Origin: Chitinophagaceae bacterium
Lineage (GTDB): Bacteria; Bacteroidota; Bacteroidia; Chitinophagales; Chitinophagaceae
Length of the DNA: 5,071 nt
NCBI GenBank assembly: GCA_025351145.1
Contig: JANXWM010000030.1
Span: forward strand, 1-5,071
Direction: 5' to 3'
The notes under the pieces were generated by a model. The model was not told the origin of the DNA and did no database searches. It saw nothing but the letters and a program-made list of their open reading frames with translations. How positions within the stretch are numbered: the stretch's first letter is position 1; each line of letters starts with the position of its first letter. The position numbers were made by a program, and so were the translations under genes. Below are positions 1 through 5,071 of this stretch, in pieces.

Positions 1-18
1 GATCTATATAATCAAAAC

Positions 19-79
19 GTACAAGAGTGCGACGCAAGAGGTGATGCTATGAAATACTATTGCCCGGTTCAAAAAAAAT
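19..79 (+). repeat. Two-block intergenic repeat, copy 1
   Basis: This is the first of two same-orientation copies of a 61-base element; the other is at 3871-3931. The head, GTACAAGAGTGCGACGCAA (19-37), is identical in both copies and contains the odd palindrome TGCG-A-CGCA (28-36). The tail, consensus TGCCSGGWTCAAAAAAAAT (61-79), matches at 17 of 19 positions. The middle (38-60) matches at only 8 of 23 positions but has exactly the same length, so the copies align with no gaps and 44 of 61 identities. The A8 run of the tail is also the T tract of the minus-strand terminator of the neighbouring nuclease gene. Its function is unknown; a dispersed intergenic repeat or a 3'-UTR element is the most economical reading. 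Confidence 0.8.
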
Positions 80-101
80 GTATAAGCGCTTACACTTTTT
101 T
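71..101. terminator. Bidirectional intrinsic terminator overlapping the nuclease stop codon
   Basis: GTATAA (80-85), a GCGC loop (86-89) and TTACAC (90-95) form a six-pair stem with one G-U wobble. The stem is flanked by eight A on the left (71-78) and six T on the right (96-101). Read on the minus strand, it ends in a run of eight T and lies directly at the end of the nuclease gene, whose TAA stop (90-92) is inside the stem. Read on the plus strand, it ends in six T and could stop a gene arriving from left of the window. The stem is AT-rich, so efficiency is uncertain, but the geometry is that of an intrinsic terminator between converging genes. Confidence 0.55.
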
Positions 102-1127
102 AAGCATGATGATATAGGTGGGAAAATGATCGCTGTAACCGCCGCGGTAGGTGTTGCCATCCCATGTACGCATGGGGTAGCCTTTGTATTTTCCATTATT
201 TTCAATCATGAATTCCTGGTTAAAAATATGCTGCTTGTAAAAGAAAAAGCCCTGTTGGTCTTTGTTTAGCCAGGCCTGGCTGATAATGATCTGATCGAAC
301 AATCCCCATGCATCCTGGTATGCAAGTGTGCCAATACCTTTTTTGTACATTTCAACCCATGGGTTGTAAAAGCCGCCAGGTTTCACTTTTTCGGGATCGC
401 CCACAGCACCAATTACTTTGGTTAATGAAGGGCTTATGGGGTCATCGTTGAGATCGCCCATCATAATGATTTTAGCATTTGGGTCTTCTTTTTGAATAGA
501 ATCCATAAAGTTTTTATCTACCCGTGCAGCCGCTGCACGTGCCGGTGCACTGCGTTCTTCACCGCCAAGCCGGCTGGGCCAGTGGTTTACAAATACATGC
601 ACGGTTTCGCCGTTTAGTTTGCCTTTTACCCATAAAACATCGCGGGTTAAAAAAGAGGTTTTTGAGCCTGAAGGCAGCACAACAAATAATTTTCTGCTGT
701 CTTCAACCGTGAAATATTTGGGGTTATAGATTAAACCAACATCAACACCTCGCAAATCCCTTGAATCGTAATGCACGTAATGATAATTCCTGTCTTTGAT
801 CAGTTTTTGATTAATAAGATCATTAAGCACAGTGTCGTTTTCGATCTCTGCAACACCCAGTAATGCCGGGCCATCTGGATTTACATCGGTACCTATCTGC
901 GAGATTACAGTTGCAAGATGTTCGACTTTATTAAAGTAAATATTACTGTTATAATTTTTATCGCCTTTGGGTGTAAATTCATCATCATTCACGATTGGGT
1001 TATCTACCGTATCGTAAAAATTTTCAAGGTTATAAAAAGCCACGACAGCTACTTTATACTGTTGTTTTTGTGAATAAGAATAAGGAAAACAAAACATGAA
1101 AAATGAACAGGAAATAAATAGCTTCAT
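90..1127 (-). CDS. Secreted endonuclease/exonuclease/phosphatase (EEP, DNase I-like) family protein
   Basis: This 345-residue protein starts at ATG 1127-1125 and ends with TAA at 92-90. Residues 1-19 form a signal peptide (MKLF, hydrophobic core, likely cut at SYS/Q20), so it should act in the periplasm or outside the cell. The EEP metal-dependent phosphodiesterase fold shows its landmarks in order: NLENFYD (33-39), GVAEIEN (91-97), VDVGLIYNP (128-136), NHWPSR (181-186), GDLND (224-228), FDQI (277-280) and YSDHFP (331-336). By analogy with DNase I, N33 and E94 bind metal, H182 and H334 are the catalytic histidines, and D225, N227 and D333 complete the site; all are present. Length is ordinary for the family in Bacteroidota and the gene is intact. 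It is transcribed divergently from the TonB receptor. EEP enzymes also include phospholipid and nucleotide phosphodiesterases, so DNA or RNA as substrate is inferred from the fold and neighbours. Confidence 0.93.
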   Translation of the reverse strand: MKLFISCSFFMFCFPYSYSQKQQYKVAVVAFYNLENFYDTVDNPIVNDDEFTPKGDKNYNSNIYFNKVEHLATVISQIGTDVNPDGPALLGVAEIENDTVLNDLINQKLIKDRNYHYVHYDSRDLRGVDVGLIYNPKYFTVEDSRKLFVVLPSGSKTSFLTRDVLWVKGKLNGETVHVFVNHWPSRLGGEERSAPARAAAARVDKNFMDSIQKEDPNAKIIMMGDLNDDPISPSLTKVIGAVGDPEKVKPGGFYNPWVEMYKKGIGTLAYQDAWGLFDQIIISQAWLNKDQQGFFFYKQHIFNQEFMIENNGKYKGYPMRTWDGNTYRGGYSDHFPTYIIMLKKV

Positions 1128-1144
1128 AAAAAAAGTAATTGTCG

Positions 1145-1152
1145 CAAACTTA
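1145..1152 (-). promoter_or_regulatory. Predicted -7 promoter element of the nuclease gene
   Basis: On the minus strand these bases read TAAGTTTG, a perfect match to the Bacteroidota -7 consensus TAnnTTTG. The element lies 17 bases upstream of the nuclease ATG. Transcription would begin near 1138, leaving a leader of about 11 bases that is mostly T and has no Shine-Dalgarno sequence, which is normal in this phylum. I see no clear TTG-type -33 element at the expected distance, so the site may be weak or need an activator. Confidence 0.55.
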
Positions 1153-1227
1153 CAACAGTGTTGACTCTGATGAATTAAGAAATAATTATAATCCGATAAA
1201 TTAATATTCTGTTAAAACGAACATCCC

Positions 1228-1235
1228 TACTTTTG
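1228..1235 (+). promoter_or_regulatory. Predicted -7 promoter element of the TonB receptor gene
   Basis: TACTTTTG matches the Bacteroidota -7 consensus TAnnTTTG exactly and lies 20 bases upstream of the receptor ATG at 1256. The predicted start of transcription is near 1242, giving a leader of about 14 bases rich in A (GACCAAAAAAATCTT follows closely), with no Shine-Dalgarno sequence. The -33 region is poor: only TCTG at 1208-1211 resembles TTTG, and it is a little too close. The 75 bases between the two -7 elements on opposite strands are AT-rich and could hold a shared regulator site, but I cannot identify one. Confidence 0.55.
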
Positions 1236-1255
1236 CTGCCGACCAAAAAAATCTT

Positions 1256-3835
1256 ATGAGAAAATTGATGATGATGGTTTTCGGCTGCTGTGTTTATTGT
1301 ATTTCCCTGGCGCAGGATACGGCTCAAACAACCCAAAATAAAGACACAACTGCAAGGTTAGACTCGGCTGTACTGGATGAAATAAAAGACAATGTTCTTG
1401 ATAATATACCTGTAATTTCTCTGGATGATAATGACCAGACGGATGTAAACTCGCAGAATATTTCTTCCGTGCTTACTGCAGGCCGCGACCCATTCTATTC
1501 CGCTGCATCTTTTAATTTTAGCGCGGCCCGTTTCAGGATACGCGGTTACGATGCAGATATGTCAGGCACTTATATGAACGGTATTCCCATGAATAATCTC
1601 GACAATGGCTTTACGCCGTTTGGTTTGTGGGGAGGCTTAAATGATGTAATGCGCAACAGGGATGTATCCCTTGGTTTACGGTACAATACTTTTTCTTTTG
1701 GTGATATTGGCAGTACTACAAGTATTGATTCCCGTGCCAGCAAGCAACGCAAGCAAACCAGTTTTAGTTATGCCTTCTCTAACAGGACTTACGATCACAG
1801 GTGGATGCTAACACATAGCACCGGCATAAGTAAAAAGGGCTGGGCATTTACTTTCTCCGGAACGCGCCGCTGGGCTGATGAAGGTTACGTACCCGGTACA
1901 TACTACAATGGCTGGAGCTATTTTGTTGGTGTTGATAAAAGAATTGGTCAGAAGCACCTGTTTTCGCTTACAGCATTCGGTGCGCCAACAGAAAACGGAA
2001 GACAGGGGCCTGCAGTTACAGAGATGATGGAACTTGCAGGAAGCCACTATTATAATCCATACTGGGGATATCAAAATGGCAAGAAAAGAAATTCGAATGT
2101 TGGAAAAACTTTTCAGCCTGAATTTATACTTACACACGATTACAGGATGAATAACAGCACAACACTTGTTACTGCTGCGGGTTATTCATTTGGTAACAGG
2201 AGTACTTCAGCTATTGACTGGTATAATGCAGCAGACCCAAGACCTGACTATTACCGTTACCTGCCAAGTTACCAAACAGACCCCTATCAAAAAGACCAGG
2301 TTACTGCTATACTCCAAAACAATGAGTCAGCACGCCAGCTTAACTGGCAGAATTTTTACAATGTTAACAGGGATAATACTGCAACCATCAATGATGCAAA
2401 TGGTATTGCAGGAAACAATGTTTCCGGCCACCGTTCTTTATACATTGTACAGGAAAGGGTAACCAATACACAAAAGTTCAATTTCAATTCTGTAATCAAT
2501 ACACGCATTAGTAACCATGCAGATTTTACAGGAGGTGTATCTTATCAATGGCAAAAAAATAATTATTATCAAAAGGTAAATGACCTGCTTGGCGGAGAGT
2601 TTTATGTAGACCTAAACCAGTTTGCAGAAAGGGATTTTCCGAATGATAACAATGCAGCCCAAAATGATTTAAACCACCCTAACCGTATTTTATACAAAGG
2701 AGATAAATATGGATACAATTATGATATAGATGTTTCCAAAGCTGCGGCCTGGTGGCAAACAGTATTTAAATACAACCGTGTTGATTTCTTTATTTCAACA
2801 GAGCTTTCGCAAAATAAATTCTGGAGAGTTGGTAATGTAAAAAATGGGTTGTTCCCGGATAACTCCTTTGGTAAATCAACCGTAAATGAGTTCATTAATT
2901 ATTCAGCTAAGGCGGGCCTTACTTACAAAATAAACGGCAGAAATTATGTGTATGCAAACGCAGCCTACATTACAAGGCCACCATATTTTGAAAACTCTTA
3001 TATTTCTGCACGCACAAGAGATGTACTGCAGGATAACCTGAAAAGTGAAACTATTGAAACTGTAGAGGGTGGGTATATTTTAAATGCACCAAAATTAAAA
3101 CTGAGGCTGAGCGGTTATTACACCAGCTTTACAGGCGGGCTTAACATACTTACTTTCTACCACGAGACTTACCGCAACTTTGTAAACTATGCCATCAGCA
3201 ATATTGATAAAATACACTTTGGAGGTGAATTAGGTTTCGAAGCAAAAGTTGCACGCAACCTTACTTTAACAGGTGCAGCAGCCGTAGGCCGTTATTATTA
3301 CAACAGCAGACAGAATGCACAAATTACGCTTGATAATACTGCCGCAGTGCTCGATAAACAGGTGGTATATTCTCAAAATTACCGTGTGCCGTCAACACCA
3401 CAGGAGGCCTATAGCCTTGGCCTTACCTACCGCTCACCCAAATTCTGGTTCGTAAGCTTAACAGGGAATTATTTCGATCAGATGTGGCTTGATTTTAACC
3501 CAATACGCAGAACATATTCGGCCATTGAGGGCATCGATCCTAAGACCCCGCAGTGGAATGATATTATTGACCAGACTAAATTTAATTCTCAATACACCGT
3601 TGATTTCTTTGCAGGCTACTCTTACAAATTGCAAAAATCACTTCACCCTAAAAGAGTTACGTTTCTTGTTTTCAATGGAGGTATAAGCAATCTATTAAAC
3701 AATAAAGATATTATAACAGGCGGATACGAGCAGCTAAGGTTCGACTTTGATACCCGTGACCCAAAACAGTTTCCTCCTAAATTGTTTTATGCTTATGGCT
3801 TAAATTATTTTTTAAGTGTTACTATCCGTTATTAA
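1256..3835 (+). CDS. TonB-dependent outer-membrane receptor, no N-terminal carboxypeptidase-like domain
   Basis: This 859-residue protein imports a substrate across the outer membrane using TonB-ExbBD energy. Residues 1-19 are a signal peptide (MRKLMMMVFG, likely cut at SLA/Q20). A short polar segment (20-49) leads to IPVISLDDND (51-60), a possible TonB-contact region. The plug follows, with NISSVLTAGRDPFYSAA (68-84) and the typical FRIRGYD (93-99) and YMNGIPMNNLDNG (106-118). The rest, rich in aromatic and asparagine residues with alternating strands, is the 22-strand-type barrel. It ends in GGISNLLNN, a motif common near the end of these receptors, and a terminal aromatic Y859. The CarboxypepD_reg-like domain of SusC-type proteins is absent, as is an STN signalling domain, so it is not a classical SusC nor an anti-sigma-coupled transducer. 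ATG 1256 was chosen because it gives the full signal peptide just behind a promoter; ATGs at codons 5-7 would cut into it. It probably heads an operon with the downstream lipoprotein. The substrate is unknown. Confidence 0.93.
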   Translation: MRKLMMMVFGCCVYCISLAQDTAQTTQNKDTTARLDSAVLDEIKDNVLDNIPVISLDDNDQTDVNSQNISSVLTAGRDPFYSAASFNFSAARFRIRGYDADMSGTYMNGIPMNNLDNGFTPFGLWGGLNDVMRNRDVSLGLRYNTFSFGDIGSTTSIDSRASKQRKQTSFSYAFSNRTYDHRWMLTHSTGISKKGWAFTFSGTRRWADEGYVPGTYYNGWSYFVGVDKRIGQKHLFSLTAFGAPTENGRQGPAVTEMMELAGSHYYNPYWGYQNGKKRNSNVGKTFQPEFILTHDYRMNNSTTLVTAAGYSFGNRSTSAIDWYNAADPRPDYYRYLPSYQTDPYQKDQVTAILQNNESARQLNWQNFYNVNRDNTATINDANGIAGNNVSGHRSLYIVQERVTNTQKFNFNSVINTRISNHADFTGGVSYQWQKNNYYQKVNDLLGGEFYVDLNQFAERDFPNDNNAAQNDLNHPNRILYKGDKYGYNYDIDVSKAAAWWQTVFKYNRVDFFISTELSQNKFWRVGNVKNGLFPDNSFGKSTVNEFINYSAKAGLTYKINGRNYVYANAAYITRPPYFENSYISARTRDVLQDNLKSETIETVEGGYILNAPKLKLRLSGYYTSFTGGLNILTFYHETYRNFVNYAISNIDKIHFGGELGFEAKVARNLTLTGAAAVGRYYYNSRQNAQITLDNTAAVLDKQVVYSQNYRVPSTPQEAYSLGLTYRSPKFWFVSLTGNYFDQMWLDFNPIRRTYSAIEGIDPKTPQWNDIIDQTKFNSQYTVDFFAGYSYKLQKSLHPKRVTFLVFNGGISNLLNNKDIITGGYEQLRFDFDTRDPKQFPPKLFYAYGLNYFLSVTIRY

Positions 3836-3842
3836 ATAACGG
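3826..3842 (+). other. Inverted repeat with the receptor stop codon as its loop
   Basis: CCGTTAT (3826-3832) and ATAACGG (3836-3842) are perfect complements of seven bases, and the three bases between them are exactly the TAA stop codon of the receptor gene. No T run follows, so this is not a canonical intrinsic terminator. It may stabilise the 3' end of the receptor message or be a chance dyad; the last sense codons (Arg, Tyr) are also constrained by the protein. Confidence 0.45.
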
Positions 3843-3870
3843 GATGTTATAAGCTGAAAAAGGTTATACA

Positions 3871-3931
3871 GTACAAGAGTGCGACGCAACGGAAGTTCAA
3901 TAAATATTCAAATGCCGGGATCAAAAAAAAT
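3871..3931 (+). repeat. Two-block intergenic repeat, copy 2
   Basis: This is the second copy of the element at 19-79, in the same orientation and 3852 bases away. The 19-base head (3871-3889) is identical to copy 1, the tail (3913-3931) differs at two positions, and the middle (3890-3912) is the same length but matches at only 8 of 23 positions. It begins 35 bases after the receptor stop codon and ends 37 bases before the lipoprotein start used here. The tail contains an ATG (3912-3914) in frame with the lipoprotein. No TTTG is present anywhere between 3836 and 3968, so I see no promoter in it. Confidence 0.8.
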
Positions 3932-3938
3932 CCCTTTT
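3917..3938 (+). terminator. Weak hairpin with short T run between receptor and lipoprotein genes
   Basis: GGGAT (3917-3921) can pair with ATCCC (3930-3934) across an eight-base loop of C and seven A, followed at once by TTTT (3935-3938). Five pairs and four T make it a marginal terminator at best. It could lower transcription of the lipoprotein relative to the receptor. The right arm lies partly outside the repeat and copy 1 cannot form it, so it is not a property of the repeat family. Confidence 0.2.
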
Positions 3939-3968
3939 AAAATAAACAGAATCATGCAAATTCAAGAT

Positions 3969-5071
3969 ATGAAAAATAGAAGATTATTTACCTGGATGAG
4001 TATTATTACCGCATTGATGGTAACAAGTTTGATTGTTGTTTCGTGCAATAAAAAGTTTGATGAACCGCCTGCTTATGTTGGCCCCAATATTACACCCACA
4101 CTTACTATTGCCGACCTTAAAGCTATGCATACCATTGGTGGCCTTGAGATAGTAACAGTTGATAAAATAATTGGTGGTATTGTAGTTGCTGATGACAAGA
4201 GTGGCAACTTTTACAAGACAATCGTTATACAGGATGAAACCGGCGGTATACAGGTAAAGCTGGATGGTTATGATCTCTATACCCAATACCCCGTTGGCAG
4301 GCAGGTTTATATTAATGTAAAAGGCCTGTACCTTGGCGATTATAATAAACTGTATGAAATTGGTGGCGGTGTAGATAATACCGTGAGCCCTGCAAGGCTT
4401 GGTTATATTGCCTCTACCCTTTTTGATCAGTATATTACCAAGGGTAGTCTTAATAATGTCATTACTCCCAAAGTAGTAAAGGTTGCAGACCTTAATGATT
4501 CTTATCAAAGCACTTTAATACAATTAGATAATTTTGAATTTGCTACAGGCGATACTTCAAAACCCTTTGCTGATTCTACACTTACTTCTTCTGCGGTAAA
4601 CTATACCATCAAAAGTTGTGCAGGCGAAAGCATTGTTTTGCGCAACAGCAGCTACGCAGGTTTTGCCGGTTATAATTTGCCAAACGGCAATGGCACTATG
4701 CTGGCCATTTATACTGTATATGGTTCTACCAAACAATTAAACATACGCGACACTTCTGATGTGCAGTTTTACAACACAAGATGTGCAGGCGGCGGTGGTG
4801 GTGGTGGCGGCGGAACAGGTGCTGTAATTGGCGTTTCAGAGGTAAGGGCTTTATATACAGGAAGCGATGTTGTACTCGGTTCATACCAGTTAAAAGGTGT
4901 GGTAATATCTGATGCAGCCAGCAAAAATTTATCTGCAGGCAATATTATTTTACAGGATGGTAACAGGGGTATCGCCTTGTATTTTGGTAGCAGCGCTGCC
5001 ACAACAAATTTTTTAATCGGCGATTCAATTGTTGTTGATATTACCGGCGGTACTTTAAAAAGTTATAACGG
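3969..5071 (+). CDS. DUF5689-type surface lipoprotein with tandem OB-fold-like domains (3' end outside window)
   Basis: At least 367 residues are visible, open to the right edge. MKNRR, a hydrophobic stretch (6-24) and the lipobox VVSC (C26) mark a lipoprotein; the following NKKFDE, with acidic residues soon after the cysteine, suits export to the cell surface, though this is inference. Residues about 45-267 resemble DUF5689: TIADLKAM, then GGIVVADDKSGNFYKTIVIQD and PVGRQVYINVKGLYLGDY (an OB-fold-like barrel), ending in QLNIRDTSDVQF. Nine glycines (274-282) then link to a second segment (285-367) with the same pattern: GVVISD, IILQDGNRGIALYF, IGDSIVVDITGG. Such domains often bind ligands, including nucleic acids, but no ligand is proven. 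ATG 3969 was chosen because it gives a clean signal peptide; in-frame ATGs at 3954 and 3912 are alternatives. With 133 bases and no visible promoter between them, it is probably cotranscribed with the receptor. Confidence 0.88.
   Translation, partial: MKNRRLFTWMSIITALMVTSLIVVSCNKKFDEPPAYVGPNITPTLTIADLKAMHTIGGLEIVTVDKIIGGIVVADDKSGNFYKTIVIQDETGGIQVKLDGYDLYTQYPVGRQVYINVKGLYLGDYNKLYEIGGGVDNTVSPARLGYIASTLFDQYITKGSLNNVITPKVVKVADLNDSYQSTLIQLDNFEFATGDTSKPFADSTLTSSAVNYTIKSCAGESIVLRNSSYAGFAGYNLPNGNGTMLAIYTVYGSTKQLNIRDTSDVQFYNTRCAGGGGGGGGGTGAVIGVSEVRALYTGSDVVLGSYQLKGVVISDAASKNLSAGNIILQDGNRGIALYFGSSAATTNFLIGDSIVVDITGGTLKSYN

Noticed and set aside
55..62. TACTATTG as a plus-strand -7 promoter element in repeat copy 1
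   Set aside because: It has one mismatch to TAnnTTTG, is not conserved in copy 2, and faces into the end of the oppositely oriented nuclease gene.
60..269. Plus-strand open frame of 69 codons beginning with TTG inside repeat copy 1
   Set aside because: It runs antisense to the well-supported nuclease gene, has a TTG start created by the repeat tail, and shows no recognisable domain.
1233..1252. TGCTGCCGACCAAAAAAATC as a third copy of the repeat tail
   Set aside because: It resembles the tail only through GCCG and the A run, lacks the 19-base head at the expected distance upstream, and is explained by the promoter and A-rich leader.
1286..1291. Cysteines at residues 11-12 of the receptor as a lipobox
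   Set aside because: The residues before them (V-F-G) are a poor lipobox, a signal peptidase I site SLA/Q follows, and receptors of this family are barrels, not lipoproteins.
19..3931. Composite mobile element bounded by the two direct repeats
   Set aside because: The enclosed genes are ordinary envelope genes, there is no transposase or integrase, and the repeat copies have diverged in their middles, which does not suit a recent insertion or target duplication.
3984..4508. Minus-strand open frame of 174 codons
   Set aside because: It is antisense to the DUF5689 lipoprotein, whose frame carries a signal peptide, lipobox and domain pattern; the antisense product is of low complexity and resembles no family I know.
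4769..5002. Minus-strand open frame encoding a polyproline stretch
   Set aside because: The prolines are simply the reverse complement of the nine-glycine linker codons in the lipoprotein.

Overview
The window looks like chromosomal DNA of a Bacteroidota bacterium, probably a Chitinophagaceae-like member. The reasons are a moderate, AT-leaning base composition, A/T-rich leaders without Shine-Dalgarno sequences, TAnnTTTG promoter elements, a TonB-dependent receptor of a Bacteroidota type, and a DUF5689-type lipoprotein. The genus is inferred, not shown.

Layout. Bases 1-89 hold the first copy of a two-block intergenic repeat (19-79) and a hairpin flanked by A and T runs that can terminate transcription in both directions. 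Bases 90-1127 (minus strand) encode a secreted endonuclease/exonuclease/phosphatase (EEP, DNase I-like) protein with a complete catalytic residue set. Bases 1128-1255 are a divergent promoter region with one TAnnTTTG element on each strand. Bases 1256-3835 (plus) encode an 859-residue outer-membrane TonB-dependent receptor that lacks the usual N-terminal carboxypeptidase-like domain. Bases 3836-3968 hold the second copy of the repeat (3871-3931) and small inverted repeats, with no recognisable promoter. From 3969 to beyond the right edge runs a surface-type lipoprotein with a DUF5689 domain, a nine-glycine linker and the start of a second OB-fold-like domain.

How the genes may work together. 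A secreted phosphodiesterase-type enzyme, an outer-membrane active transporter and a lipoprotein with OB-fold-like domains would form a coherent envelope system for binding, cutting and importing a phosphodiester-containing substrate, with extracellular nucleic acid the simplest candidate. The substrate is inference. The sequence directly supports only the family assignments, the predicted locations and the divergent arrangement.

The most unusual non-coding signal is the 61-base element. It is present twice in the same orientation, 3852 bases apart, and aligns without gaps. An invariant 19-base head and a near-invariant 19-base tail are separated by a 23-base middle of fixed length whose sequence is hardly conserved. 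I saw no tRNA, rRNA, CRISPR array or transposase.
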